Numbered from the stretch's first letter, positions 17,292 to 25,912 are shown. The stretch: DNA of 50,591 nucleotides from Pararhizobium antarcticum (GCF_001885585.1 NZ_LSRP01000093.1:1-50591), one strand, 5' to 3'. Notes: generated by a model from the sequence alone, not told the origin. Program-made: numbers and translations.

Positions 17292-18785
17292 ATGACTGCC
17301 AAGGACCTCAATCCCATCCTCTCGCTTCGCCAGATTCGAAAAGTCTACGGATCTCAAGAGGTGCTCCACGGCATCGATTTCGATGTCGGGGCTGGGGAAG
17401 TCGTGGCACTGCTTGGCGAGAACGGCGCAGGAAAGTCGACCCTTTCAAGGATCATTTCCGGTGCCGTTCAGCCGACATCAGGCGAGATGAAATGGCTCGG
17501 GGCGACTTACGCCCCGGCCTCTCCACGCGCTGCGATGGATGTTGGTGTCGGCATGATCCATCAGGAGCTCAAGCTCCTGCCGCAATTGTCCATCGCCGAG
17601 AACGTCTTCGTCGGCCGCTATTTGATGAAAGGAGGGCGCATCGATCGCCATGCCATGGAGGAGCGCGCCCATGCCGGTCTGCAGCGCCTCGGGCTGGATG
17701 TCTCGCCCCGCCGCCTGGTGGAAGGTCTCTCCACCGCCAAACAGCAGCTGATCGAGATCGCCAAGGCGATGACGCTTAATGCCAGGTTGCTCATTCTCGA
17801 CGAGCCGACGGCCGCACTCGGGGGCGATGAAACACAGCTGTTGTTTCGGCAGATCGAGCGCCTGAAAGCCGATGGCGTCGGCATCATCTACATTTCCCAC
17901 CGGCTGGACGAGATCCGCCAGATCGCCGACCGGATCGTCGTCATGCGCGACGGCGCCAAGGTGCAGGAATTCGACAGCGGCGACGTGCCGGTGCGCACCA
18001 TCGTGGAGGCCATGGTCGGCCGTTCGCTGGAGCGCATGTTCCCGGCCATTCCAGAGCCGAAAGACGATGTGACGCTGGACGTGCGAAATCTTTCATCTCC
18101 GGCCAAAACCTTCAACAACATCAATTTCTCTGTCCGGCGCGGTGAAGTCTTCGGGATCGCAGGCCTCGTCGGTGCCGGTCGAACCGAACTGGTGCGGGCC
18201 ATCACGGGAGCCGATCCCATTGCCAGCGGCGATGTCGTCCTGAATGGCAACGTCATCAAACTGCGGTCGCCGCGCGATGCAATCCGGCGTGGCATTGTTC
18301 TGGTCCCCGAAGATCGCAAGCTCCAGGGCCTCGTACTCGAACATTCGATCCAGGAAAATATCGGTTATGCCAATCTGGAGGAAGTCTCGCGTCGAGGCTG
18401 GGTGACGTCGCGGCGGCTCAGCCAGTTTGCCGACGCCTATATCAGGAAGTTCGGGGTCAAAGGCCGTGGCGGCCAGAATGCCGGGGAACTATCCGGTGGC
18501 AATCAGCAGAAGGTGGTGCTGGCGAAATGGCTCGCCCGCAAGCCGAAGGTTGTCGTCCTGGATGAGCCGACCCGTGGCATCGACGTCGGCGCTCGCTCGT
18601 CGATCTACGATACGATCATGGATCTGGCCCGGGAGGGCGTCGCGGTGATCGTCGTCAGCTCGGATCTCGAAGAGGTGCTGGGCGTGTCCAATCGCATCAT
18701 GGTCATGGCACAAGGAAAGCAGGCCGGAATCCTGGACCGGAAGGACGCAAACGACGTCTCGGTCATGGAACTGGCAACGATTTGA
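17292..18785 (+). CDS. Ribose-type ABC transporter ATP-binding protein (RbsA family)
   Basis: Double ATPase of 497 aa. The N-terminal domain has Walker A GENGAGKST and a family-typical altered signature (LSTAKQQ). The C-terminal domain has a degenerate Walker A (GLVGAGRTE) and a normal LSGGNQQK signature with VVVLDEPTRG. This arrangement is standard for RbsA/MglA/XylG proteins, where one site is weak. It energises the permease encoded at 15239-16213. Confidence 0.93.
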   Translation: MTAKDLNPILSLRQIRKVYGSQEVLHGIDFDVGAGEVVALLGENGAGKSTLSRIISGAVQPTSGEMKWLGATYAPASPRAAMDVGVGMIHQELKLLPQLSIAENVFVGRYLMKGGRIDRHAMEERAHAGLQRLGLDVSPRRLVEGLSTAKQQLIEIAKAMTLNARLLILDEPTAALGGDETQLLFRQIERLKADGVGIIYISHRLDEIRQIADRIVVMRDGAKVQEFDSGDVPVRTIVEAMVGRSLERMFPAIPEPKDDVTLDVRNLSSPAKTFNNINFSVRRGEVFGIAGLVGAGRTELVRAITGADPIASGDVVLNGNVIKLRSPRDAIRRGIVLVPEDRKLQGLVLEHSIQENIGYANLEEVSRRGWVTSRRLSQFADAYIRKFGVKGRGGQNAGELSGGNQQKVVLAKWLARKPKVVVLDEPTRGIDVGARSSIYDTIMDLAREGVAVIVVSSDLEEVLGVSNRIMVMAQGKQAGILDRKDANDVSVMELATI

Positions 18786-18797
18786 AGAGGAATGAAA

Positions 18798-19586
18798 ATG
18801 TCGGACATCACACTGAACGCACCGAAGCTGTTTGACCTGAGCGGCAATGTCGCGCTTGTGACGGGCGCCGGCAGCGGCATCGGCCAGCGGATCGCCGTCG
18901 GATTGGCCCAATGCGGCGCTGACGTCGCATTGCTTGACCGGCGCGCGGACGAGGGTCTTGCCGATACCGCAAAATTCATCGCAGCGACGGGCCGCCGCAG
19001 TATCCGGATCGCTGCCGACGTCACACAAGCGGAAGCGCTGAATGAAGCCGTCGCGCGGACGCAAGCGGAGCTTGGGCCGCTGACGCTTGCCGTCAATGCG
19101 GCCGGCATCGCCAATGCCAATCCGGCGGAAGAGATGGAGGAGGGCCAGTTTCAGACGATGATGGACATCAACCTGAAGGGCGTCTTCCTGTCCTGCCAGG
19201 CCGAAGCTCGTGCCATGCTGAAGAACGGCCGCGGGTCGATCGTCAATATCGCCTCCATGTCGGGCGTGATCGTCAATCGTGGACTCAACCAGTGCCATTA
19301 CAATGCCGCCAAGGCCGGCGTGATCCATATGTCGAAGTCCATGGCCATGGAATGGGTCGGCCGCGGTCTCCGGGTCAATACGATCAGCCCGGGTTACACA
19401 GCGACCCCGATGAACATGCGCGCCGAAATGGTGCATCAGACCAAGCTGTTCGAGGAGCAGACACCGATGCAGCGTATGGCGGATGTGAACGAAATGGTCG
19501 GACCGGCCGTGTTTCTGCTGTCGGATGCAGCAAGCTTCGTCACCGGCGTCGATCTGCTTGTGGATGGAGGCTTCTGCTGCTGGTGA
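18798..19586 (+). CDS. Short-chain dehydrogenase/reductase, last gene of the sugar ABC operon
   Basis: Classical SDR of 262 aa. The cofactor loop is TGAGSGIG at residues 22-29, with NAAG near 100, Ser153, Tyr168 and Lys172 (YNAAK) and a C-terminal VTGVDLLVDGGF. A start at 18792 is also possible, but AGAGGA is better spaced for the ATG at 18798. Related proteins include D-arabitol, xylitol and sorbitol dehydrogenases. It is read with the importer, so it probably performs the first oxidation after uptake, making the ketose for the kinase and transketolase encoded on the other strand. Confidence 0.9.
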   Translation: MSDITLNAPKLFDLSGNVALVTGAGSGIGQRIAVGLAQCGADVALLDRRADEGLADTAKFIAATGRRSIRIAADVTQAEALNEAVARTQAELGPLTLAVNAAGIANANPAEEMEEGQFQTMMDINLKGVFLSCQAEARAMLKNGRGSIVNIASMSGVIVNRGLNQCHYNAAKAGVIHMSKSMAMEWVGRGLRVNTISPGYTATPMNMRAEMVHQTKLFEEQTPMQRMADVNEMVGPAVFLLSDAASFVTGVDLLVDGGFCCW

Positions 19587-19607
19587 GCCGGGCAAACGCT
19601 CGGAAAT

Positions 19608-19643
19608 CGCAGCGATATTTCTTTAAAGCTTGAAATCGCTGCG
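19608..19643 (+). terminator. Inverted repeat after the sugar operon
   Basis: CGCAGCGATATTT at 19608-19620 pairs with AAATCGCTGCG at 19633-19643, with two bulged bases and a 12-base AT-rich loop. It lies 22 bp after the SDR stop and could end that transcript. Its right arm overlaps the putative promoter of the ribB riboswitch. Confidence 0.4.
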
Positions 19644-19658
19644 CAAATATCCTTATCT
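19630..19658 (+). promoter_or_regulatory. Putative promoter of the FMN riboswitch-ribB transcript
   Basis: TTGAAA at 19630-19635 and TTATCT at 19653-19658 are separated by 17 bp. A transcript starting about seven bases later would begin right at the riboswitch. This is read by eye from consensus only. Confidence 0.45.
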
Positions 19659-19665
19659 TTGCAGT

Positions 19666-19803
19666 GTTCTCAGGGCGGGGTGCAATTCCCCACCGGCGGT
19701 ATCCGGCTTTGCCGGGAGCCCGCGAGCGCTTCCATTTCGGTGGAAGGCAGCAGATCCGGTGCGATGCCGGAGCCGACGGTCATAGTCCGGATGAAAGAGA
19801 ACA
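19666..19803 (+). promoter_or_regulatory. FMN riboswitch (RFN element)
   Basis: The conserved blocks of the RFN element appear in order: TCAGGGCGGGGTGCAATTCC, CCACCGGCGGTA, GAGCCCGCGAGCG, CAGATCCGGTGCGATGCCGG, AGCCGACGGTCATAGTCCGG and the closing GATGAAAGAGA. The element binds FMN and turns down the downstream gene. The peripheral stem around 19722-19747 (CGCTTCCATTTCGGTGGAAG) is a variable hairpin. Between it and ribB, ACGCC and GGCGT near 19813-19836 could form the expression-platform hairpin. Confidence 0.96.
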
Positions 19804-19919
19804 ACGTCTGCGACGCCACCCGCAAGGGGAAGGCGTAGGCTTTGTTCGCCCAAGGGATGGATGGCGGCCGTCAGGTCGTGGTTTGGCCGCAAACGCGGTG
19901 ACCCTTGAAAGGCACAGGA

Positions 19920-20555
19920 ATGACACTTTCGACAATTGAAGATGCAATCGAGGCATTGGCACGGGGCGGCATGATCGTCGTCGTGGATGATGAAGATCGC
20001 GAGAACGAGGGCGACGTCATCATCGCCTCGGATGCTGTGACGCCCGAGGCGATCGCTTTCATGATGAAACATGCACGTGGCCTCGTCTGTGTGGCTATGG
20101 AAGGCGACCGGCTGGATGCGCTGGACATCCCCATGATGGTCCCGAACAACACGGAATACCTGAAGACAGCCTTCACCGTTTCGGTCGACTACATTCATGG
20201 AACCACAACCGGGATCTCGGCAGCGGATCGGTCCGCGACCGTTCATGCCTTGATGGACGACAGAACAGGCGCGGACGATTTTGCCCGTCCCGGCCACATC
20301 TTCCCTCTGCGGGCGCATCCGGACGGCGTTTTGGGACGGCCAGGTCATACGGAAGCCGCGGTCGATCTGGCGCGGCTGGCCGGAAAACGCCCGTCTGGCG
20401 TGATCTGCGAGGTTGCCAATGACGACGGCACGATGGCGCGCCTACCGGACCTCAAGGCGTTTTGTCAGCTTCACGATCTACCGCTCATCACGATCGAAGC
20501 TCTCATGCGGTACCGCAAATCCCATGGTGCGGCAGCATCCGCCGTTGCCGCCTGA
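19920..20555 (+). CDS. ribB: 3,4-dihydroxy-2-butanone 4-phosphate synthase
   Basis: Cytoplasmic enzyme of 211 aa that converts ribulose 5-phosphate to dihydroxybutanone phosphate and formate, a branch of riboflavin synthesis. The active-site loop VVDDEDRENEGD (residues 21-32), the TGISAADR segment and RPGHIFPLRA with GRPGHTEAAVDLARLAG are intact. There is no fused RibA domain. The ATG at 19920 has AAAGG eight bases upstream; a TTG at 19905 is less likely. It stands alone behind the FMN riboswitch, so it is probably an extra, FMN-controlled copy. Confidence 0.95.
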   Translation: MTLSTIEDAIEALARGGMIVVVDDEDRENEGDVIIASDAVTPEAIAFMMKHARGLVCVAMEGDRLDALDIPMMVPNNTEYLKTAFTVSVDYIHGTTTGISAADRSATVHALMDDRTGADDFARPGHIFPLRAHPDGVLGRPGHTEAAVDLARLAGKRPSGVICEVANDDGTMARLPDLKAFCQLHDLPLITIEALMRYRKSHGAAASAVAA

Positions 20556-20610
20556 AAAATTCCGCTGCCAAGCACGCCAGCCATTTGGTCTCGCGCTGCA
20601 GTGAAGGGAA

Positions 20611-20657
20611 GGAGACAGTGGCCAGGCTCTCGTTTAGCCGACTGCGACACTGTCTCC
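20611..20657. repeat. 10-bp perfect inverted repeat between convergent genes
   Basis: GGAGACAGTG at 20611-20620 pairs with CACTGTCTCC at 20648-20657 around a 27-base loop. It lies in the 303-bp gap between ribB and the convergent aminotransferase gene and may act as a bidirectional transcript end. No gene is supported in 20556-20858. Confidence 0.4.
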
Positions 20658-20858
20658 GCCGGTTCTGCATGGGTTCCGAACGGGCTTGTCCTGATATGTT
20701 TCAATTGCACGCAAGGCTGTTTCTTCCGATTGTAACTCGCCTCCTGAGCATCGAATGAGGTCCATAAACGCGCATTCTCACACGTGCTTGAGGAGCGGGT
20801 CGTCAATTCCGATCTCATCAAGGCGCGGCATGCTGCCTTACTGCAAGCTCGCCCCTGC

Positions 20859-22235
20859 TTAGCCACCGAAAACTGATTTAACAGCGCTTGCTACAGCCGT
20901 GACGACAATGTCGGCTTCGGCGCGCGTCAGGCAGAGCGGGGGGGCAAAGCCGAGGATATCGCCCTGCGGCATGGCCCGGCCGATGACGCCACGTTCGAGA
21001 AGGGCAGCCGAGACCTTCGGGCCAATCTTCTTAGACGGGTCGAAAAACGTGCGGCCGTCCTTGTCCTCGACGAATTCGATCGCAGCCATCAGGCCGTCGC
21101 CGCGCACCTCGCCGACATTTTTGTGGTCAGCCACCGCCTTTGACAGTTCTGCGCGGAAATAGGCGCCCGTCGTTCCGGCGTTCTCGACAAGCCCGAGTTC
21201 ATCGACCAGTTCGAGATTGGCGATACCGGCCGCGGCGCAGATCGGATGGGCGGAATAGGTCCAGCCATGACCGATAGGACCCATCCGGTCAGAGCCCTCA
21301 ACGAGCACCTGCCACATCTTGTCCGATACGATGGAGCCTGACAGCGGCGCATAGGCCGACGTCAGACCCTTGGCGATGGTGATCAGGTCCGGCCTCATGC
21401 CGTAGTGGTCAGAGCCGAACATTGAGCCCAGACGTCCGAAACCGGTGACGACCTCGTCTGCGACCAGGAGAATGTCGTACTTTTCCAGCACAGCCTGGAC
21501 CTTCTGCCAATAACCTGCCGGTGGCGGGACGATGCCCCCGGTACCGAGGATCGGTTCGCCGATGAAGGCTGCGATCGTCTCCGGGCCTTCCGCCAGGATC
21601 ATTTCCTCCAGCTTGTCGGCGCACTGTTGCGAGAACTGCTCCTCGCTCATCGAACGATCCGGACGGCGGAAGTAATAGGGGGCTTCGGTGTGCAGGATCG
21701 GAGCGCGCGGCAGGTCGAACAGGTTGTGGAAGAGTTCAAGTCCGGTCAACGATCCGGTCATGACGCCGGAACCGTGATAACCGCGCCAGCGCGAAATGAT
21801 CTTCTTCTTTTCGGGACGGCCGAGGATGTTGTTGTAATACCAGATCAGCTTGATGTTGGTCTCGTTGGCGTCCGATCCGGAAAGACCGAAATAGACCCTG
21901 GACATGCCCTTGGGCGCGCGGTCGATGATCATCTTCGACAACGTGATGGAGGCTTCCGTGCCATGGCCGACATAGGCATGGTAGTAGGCAAGGTTCTTGG
22001 CCTGCGCTGCAATGGCATCCGAAATCTTCTGGCGGCCATAGCCGACATTGACGCAGTAAAGCCCGGCGAAAGCATCAAGGCTGGTGCGGCCGTTGGTGTC
22101 GGTGATGTAGACGCCTTCGCCGCCGGCGATGATGCGCGTCGGCGTATCGCCCCGCGCATGCATGCCCATATGGGTCGACGGATGGAAGAAGTGATCGCGG
22201 TCCCAGGCGGTCATTTCGTTGCTGTGGTCGGACAT
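20859..22235 (-). CDS. doeD: Class III aminotransferase of ectoine catabolism (DoeD/Atf type)
   Basis: Pyridoxal-phosphate enzyme of 458 aa. The cofactor lysine is Lys289 (ITIAKGLTS), Asp260 in LLVADEVVTGFGR contacts the pyridine ring, and GLSGSDANETNIK binds the phosphate. Family members use omega-amino donors. In ectoine degraders the gene next to doeC and the AsnC/Lrp gene is the diaminobutyrate transaminase, which turns L-2,4-diaminobutyrate into aspartate semialdehyde. That role is assigned here from context, since sequence alone would also allow a GABA- or putrescine-pyruvate aminotransferase. It is last in the leftward doeX-doeC-doeD set. Confidence 0.82.
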   Translation of the reverse strand: MSDHSNEMTAWDRDHFFHPSTHMGMHARGDTPTRIIAGGEGVYITDTNGRTSLDAFAGLYCVNVGYGRQKISDAIAAQAKNLAYYHAYVGHGTEASITLSKMIIDRAPKGMSRVYFGLSGSDANETNIKLIWYYNNILGRPEKKKIISRWRGYHGSGVMTGSLTGLELFHNLFDLPRAPILHTEAPYYFRRPDRSMSEEQFSQQCADKLEEMILAEGPETIAAFIGEPILGTGGIVPPPAGYWQKVQAVLEKYDILLVADEVVTGFGRLGSMFGSDHYGMRPDLITIAKGLTSAYAPLSGSIVSDKMWQVLVEGSDRMGPIGHGWTYSAHPICAAAGIANLELVDELGLVENAGTTGAYFRAELSKAVADHKNVGEVRGDGLMAAIEFVEDKDGRTFFDPSKKIGPKVSAALLERGVIGRAMPQGDILGFAPPLCLTRAEADIVVTAVASAVKSVFGG

Positions 22236-22275
22236 GGTCTTTCCTTTTCTGTGTTGGCGCGTGCGTCGAGACGCC

Positions 22276-23772
22276 TCAGGCGGCCGTGTCGATGCAGAGA
22301 TATTTGAGTTCGGTGAAGGCCTCGATGCCGTGGCGGGAGCCTTCGCGGCCGATGCCGGATTGTTTCCAGCCGCCGAAGGGAATTGGGCCGCCGGTAATCT
22401 TCACCCGGTTGATCGCAACCATGCCATATTCGAGCGCGCGGCCCAGCCGCATCTGGCGGGCTCCGTTCTCGGTGACAACATAGGCCACGAGCCCGTATTC
22501 GGTATCGTTAGCCCGCGTGACGACCTCTGCCTCGGTGTCGAACGCCGTGACGGCAGCGACAGGCCCGAAGGTCTCCTCATGCATGATCAGCGCGTCCTTA
22601 GGCACGTTCGTAAGAAGCGTTGGGGTATAGAAAAGCGATCCCGCCGTGTGACGCACGCCGCCGGTCAAAACCGTGGCGCCGCGGGCAAGCGCATCGGCGA
22701 CCTGCTCTTCCACCTTGGCGATGGCCCGTTCATGCATCAGCGGGCCGATCTCAGTGCCATGCTCCAGCCCTGCACCGACCTTCAAAGCCTCGATCCGAGC
22801 CTTGAACGCGGCGTTGAAAGCGGCAAGCACCGGCCGTTCGACATAGATACGATTGGCCGCGAGGCAATCCTGGCCCGAGGTCGCGAATTTGGCGTCGATG
22901 GCGATGTCCACCGCCTTGCCGATATCGGCATCGGCGAAGACAATCAGCGGCGCGTGGCCGCCCAGTTCCATCACCAGCCGCTTCATGGTCGTCGCGCATT
23001 GCCCGGCGATACGCTTACCGATTTCTGTCGAACCGGTGAAACTCATCGCGCGCACCCGGGCGTCGCCGCTCATGCGGCCGACGATGGTTGCGGCGTCACC
23101 GGTGACGACGTTGAAGACGCCGGCCGGAAGACCGGCGCGCTCGCCCAGTTCCGCCAGGGCAAGGGCGGACAGGGGAGTTTCGGAAGAAGGATGAACAACG
23201 ACCGTGCAGCCCGCCGCCAGCGCTGCCGCTGCCTTGCGGGTGATCATGGCGCACGGGAAGTTCCAGGGCGTGACGATGCCGACGACGCCTAGCGCTTCGC
23301 GCCGCACGATCATCTCGGCGCCCGTTAGGTGACTGGTGACATTCTCGGCATTCAGCCGCTTGCCTTCCTCCGCGTACCATTCGATGAACGAGGCGGCATA
23401 GTCGATTTCGCCTTCCGATTCCGCCAGCGGTTTTCCCTGTTCCAGAGTCATGATCAGCGCCAGATCACCACGGGCAGCAAGCAGGAGGTCGTACCAGCGC
23501 CGCAGGATTCTGGCGCGCTCCTGCGGTAGCAGAGCGCGCCATTTTGAAAACGCGGTCGATGCGGCATTGATCGCGGCTGTTGCCTCGTCCGCGTCCAGCG
23601 CCGATACCCAGGCGAGCGACATGGAGGTGGCCGGATCGCGGACCTCGAACGTGCGGTTCGCACCATTGGCGGTCCATTGGCCACCGATATACGCGAGTGA
23701 TTTCAGGAGATGCCTGTCCTTCAGGCGTCCAAGCGCATCGTGACAAGCGGGGCGTGCAAATACAGCGTTCAT
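22276..23772 (-). CDS. doeC: Aldehyde dehydrogenase of ectoine catabolism (DoeC/Ssd type)
   Basis: NAD(P)-dependent aldehyde dehydrogenase of 498 aa. Catalytic Cys303 (SGQDCLA), the general base Glu269 (VMELGGHAP) and Asn171 (TPWNFPCAM) are present. By overall form it is a succinate-semialdehyde dehydrogenase relative. In ectoine clusters this gene acts on aspartate semialdehyde to give aspartate. The ATG at 23772 is used; an in-frame start at 23802 adds a non-family extension. The segment usually reading KPS is HPSSETP here, so the cofactor-contacting lysine is replaced by histidine. It lies 40 bp upstream of doeD. Confidence 0.85.
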   Translation of the reverse strand: MNAVFARPACHDALGRLKDRHLLKSLAYIGGQWTANGANRTFEVRDPATSMSLAWVSALDADEATAAINAASTAFSKWRALLPQERARILRRWYDLLLAARGDLALIMTLEQGKPLAESEGEIDYAASFIEWYAEEGKRLNAENVTSHLTGAEMIVRREALGVVGIVTPWNFPCAMITRKAAAALAAGCTVVVHPSSETPLSALALAELGERAGLPAGVFNVVTGDAATIVGRMSGDARVRAMSFTGSTEIGKRIAGQCATTMKRLVMELGGHAPLIVFADADIGKAVDIAIDAKFATSGQDCLAANRIYVERPVLAAFNAAFKARIEALKVGAGLEHGTEIGPLMHERAIAKVEEQVADALARGATVLTGGVRHTAGSLFYTPTLLTNVPKDALIMHEETFGPVAAVTAFDTEAEVVTRANDTEYGLVAYVVTENGARQMRLGRALEYGMVAINRVKITGGPIPFGGWKQSGIGREGSRHGIEAFTELKYLCIDTAA

Positions 23773-23892
23773 CTCCGGCTCCCTCGTGTTTGGCTGCTGC
23801 AAGCATGGCAGCTTTCACGCGAGAAATGGTCTGTTCCGTCCTGTGCGGAGAGAGGATTGGTCTAAAGCAGGGCGACTGGAGAGAGGAATCAT

Positions 23893-24387
23893 CTAGCGCT
23901 CCGGCGTCTCCGTCCCGGACAAAAGCACTGACAGCGGCAGTGCCGTTTCCTCTTTCACCGTCTTGGTGACGATATAGGTGAAATAGCGGGCGATGCCGAT
24001 CTCGCGGTTGAGCAGGTCGTCGACCAGCCGCTGATAGGCATCGATATCGGCGGCCATGATCTTGAGGATATAGTCGACCCCACCGCCGACGGACCAGCAG
24101 GCGATGACCTCGGGAAGCATAGTGATGGCGCGTTCGAAGCGATCGAAATCGGCCTGACGGTGATTTTCGAGGGTTACCTCCATCATCACGCTGGCCACCG
24201 GTGCGATGCGACGAACCGCAATGCGGGCGTGATAGCCCGAGATGATGCCGGCCTTTTCCAGCTTGCGCAAGCGCATCCAGCACGGTGTCGGCGACAGCCC
24301 GACCGCTTCGGCGAGCGCCACCTTGGTAATGCGGCCATCGCGCTGGACGGCCTCGAGGATGCGCATGTCGATCGCGTCAAGTTTCAT
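23893..24387 (-). CDS. doeX: Lrp/AsnC-family regulator of ectoine catabolism (DoeX/AsnC type)
   Basis: Regulator of 164 aa with an N-terminal helix-turn-helix (KVALAEAVGLSPTPCWMRLRKLEKAG, read in pieces as ALAEAVGLS and TPCWMRLRKLE) and a C-terminal RAM ligand domain (CWSVGGGVDYILKIMA). The ATG at 24387 gives the usual MKLDAIDMRIL beginning. It is divergent from the MocR-type enuR gene across a short gap with strong palindromes, and heads the leftward operon with doeC and doeD. AsnC-type proteins of ectoine clusters sense diaminobutyrate-type intermediates; that is the likely role here. Confidence 0.88.
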   Translation of the reverse strand: MKLDAIDMRILEAVQRDGRITKVALAEAVGLSPTPCWMRLRKLEKAGIISGYHARIAVRRIAPVASVMMEVTLENHRQADFDRFERAITMLPEVIACWSVGGGVDYILKIMAADIDAYQRLVDDLLNREIGIARYFTYIVTKTVKEETALPLSVLLSGTETPER

Positions 24388-24442
24388 ACCGATGGAAGCC
24401 CCCAAGCGAAATCATGGCAAAGACTATGAAAAAGCCCGAAGG

Positions 24443-24498
24443 AATGCAATTTTTGCATTGTCAATTGACCTGAATTTTATCACTGTCAAATCATGACA
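24443..24498. promoter_or_regulatory. Divergent operator region of doeX and enuR
   Basis: Three symmetric sites lie in tandem. AATGCAA-TTT-TTGCATT at 24443-24459 is perfect and of the Lrp type. GTCAATTGAC at 24460-24469 is a perfect 10-bp palindrome. TGTCA-5 bp-TGACA at 24484-24498 overlaps the enuR start codon. The first suits DoeX; the TGTCA half-sites recur before ehuA and suit EnuR. Assignments are inferred. Confidence 0.55.
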
Positions 24499-25878
24499 AA
24501 TTGGCGTCCAGATCCGCTTCAGCTTCGCCGCCCGGCCTATCTCTCGCTTGCCGAGCAGATTGCTAGCGCCATCCATGACGGCAAGCTTGTAAACGGAACC
24601 CGCCTACCGACGCACCGGAAACTGGCGGAGGACCTGAAGCTGTCGATCCAGACGGTGAGCCGCGCCTATGACGAACTGATCCGGCGCGGGATGATCGCGG
24701 GAGAGGTCGGCCGCGGCTCCTTCGTGCAGACGCGGCCAAGGGAGCCCGAACCGCCCTACCTGCCCGAACGACTGGGTGAGGTCATCGATCTGTCGATCCT
24801 CAAGCCGGTCTGCGAGCAGATCCATCTTGACCGCATGCGGGAAGCCTTTACCTGGCTTGGCGAAAATCTGCCGTCAAGTTCTGCGCTGTCGTTCAGGCCG
24901 AACATGGTGTTTCCGCGCCACAGGGCCGTTGCGACGGACTGGCTTAACCTCTGCGGGCTCGATGTCTCGCCACTGAATGTCAACCTCACGAATGGGGCGA
25001 CGTCTGGCATGACCGTGGCGCTGATGAGCGTTGCGCCACCCGGATCGACAGTCGCGACGGAAGCCATCAGCCATCACACACTGGTGCCGCTCTCGACCTA
25101 TCTGGGCATCCACCTTGAGGGGCTTGCGATCGATGCCGACGGGATGATACCCGACGCACTCGACGCCGCTTGCCGCAACGGACCGATCCGGGCCGTCTTT
25201 CTCCAGCCCTCGGTGGTCAATCCGACCGCCACGCTGATGAGCGCGAAACGCCGACGGGAGTTGGCCGCCGTGGCTTCAAGGCACGATATCGCCATCATCG
25301 AGAACGATGTTCTGGGCCCCATGGTCGAAAACAGGCCGCCGCCGGTGCAGAGTTTTGCACCGGAGCGCACGCTCTATGTCACCAGCTTCACGAAGATCAC
25401 CGTGCCTGGCCTGCGCATTGGCTATCTCGTCGCGCCGGACCGCTATGTCGCCGCAGTGGCGAACCGGCATCTGGTGTCCAACTGGATGGCGACGCCGGCG
25501 ATTGCCGAGATTGCAACGCGCTGGGTCAGCAATGGCACGGCGATGGAACTGGTCAACTGGCAGAGAAAGGCGCTTGCGCGGCGTCACGACATTGCCGCCC
25601 AAGCCCTGACAGGGTTGGCCTACCACGCACATCCGCAGAGCCTGCATGTCTGGATGCCGCTGACATGCCAGCATACGGAGGACGGCTTCGTCGCGCAGGC
25701 ACGGTTGCGCGGCGTCGCGATCGCGCCGGGCGCCTCTTTCCAGACGGCCGATCACGGGCGGGTTCCCGCCGTGCGCATCTCGCTCGGTTCCACGTCAGAA
25801 AGCGAATTGCGCACCGGACTGGGGATCATTGCCTCCCTAGCGCAGGGAAACCCGGAAGCGCTTCTGCTCGCCATTTGA
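24493..25878 (+). CDS. enuR: MocR/GntR-type regulator of ectoine use (EnuR)
   Basis: Fusion regulator of 461 aa. A GntR winged helix occupies about residues 15-80 (LPTHRKLAEDLKLSIQTVSR), followed by a class I aminotransferase-like domain. The lysine expected to hold pyridoxal phosphate is Lys301 (TSFTKITVPGLRIGY). EnuR of ectoine degraders is a repressor of this build, with its PLP lysine at almost the same position; intermediates of ectoine breakdown are its inducers. The gene stands directly ahead of ehuABCD-eutABCDE, the usual arrangement. ATG 24493 overlaps a TGTCA/TGACA site, consistent with autoregulation. Confidence 0.9.
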   Translation: MTNWRPDPLQLRRPAYLSLAEQIASAIHDGKLVNGTRLPTHRKLAEDLKLSIQTVSRAYDELIRRGMIAGEVGRGSFVQTRPREPEPPYLPERLGEVIDLSILKPVCEQIHLDRMREAFTWLGENLPSSSALSFRPNMVFPRHRAVATDWLNLCGLDVSPLNVNLTNGATSGMTVALMSVAPPGSTVATEAISHHTLVPLSTYLGIHLEGLAIDADGMIPDALDAACRNGPIRAVFLQPSVVNPTATLMSAKRRRELAAVASRHDIAIIENDVLGPMVENRPPPVQSFAPERTLYVTSFTKITVPGLRIGYLVAPDRYVAAVANRHLVSNWMATPAIAEIATRWVSNGTAMELVNWQRKALARRHDIAAQALTGLAYHAHPQSLHVWMPLTCQHTEDGFVAQARLRGVAIAPGASFQTADHGRVPAVRISLGSTSESELRTGLGIIASLAQGNPEALLLAI

Positions 25879-25912
25879 TGAGTTCGCCTGCCAATTGGGC
25901 AATGTCAGAAAA

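Noticed and set aside
16200..17369. Leftward frame of 389 codons opposite the sugar-binding protein gene
   Set aside because: The plus strand encodes a complete periplasmic binding protein with signal peptide and ribosome site; the antisense frame has no family features.
18489..19595. Leftward frame of 368 codons opposite the ATPase end and the second SDR
   Set aside because: Both plus-strand genes show complete motifs; the antisense frame is a codon-bias shadow.
20556..20858. Leftward frame of 131 codons between ribB and doeD
   Set aside because: It overlaps the end of ribB and the inverted repeat and encodes no recognisable protein; the gap is better read as a convergent terminator region.
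22276..23772. Simple call as GabD, succinate-semialdehyde dehydrogenase of GABA use
   Set aside because: No gabT or GABA regulator accompanies it; the neighbours are those of the ectoine pathway, where the same family acts on aspartate semialdehyde.
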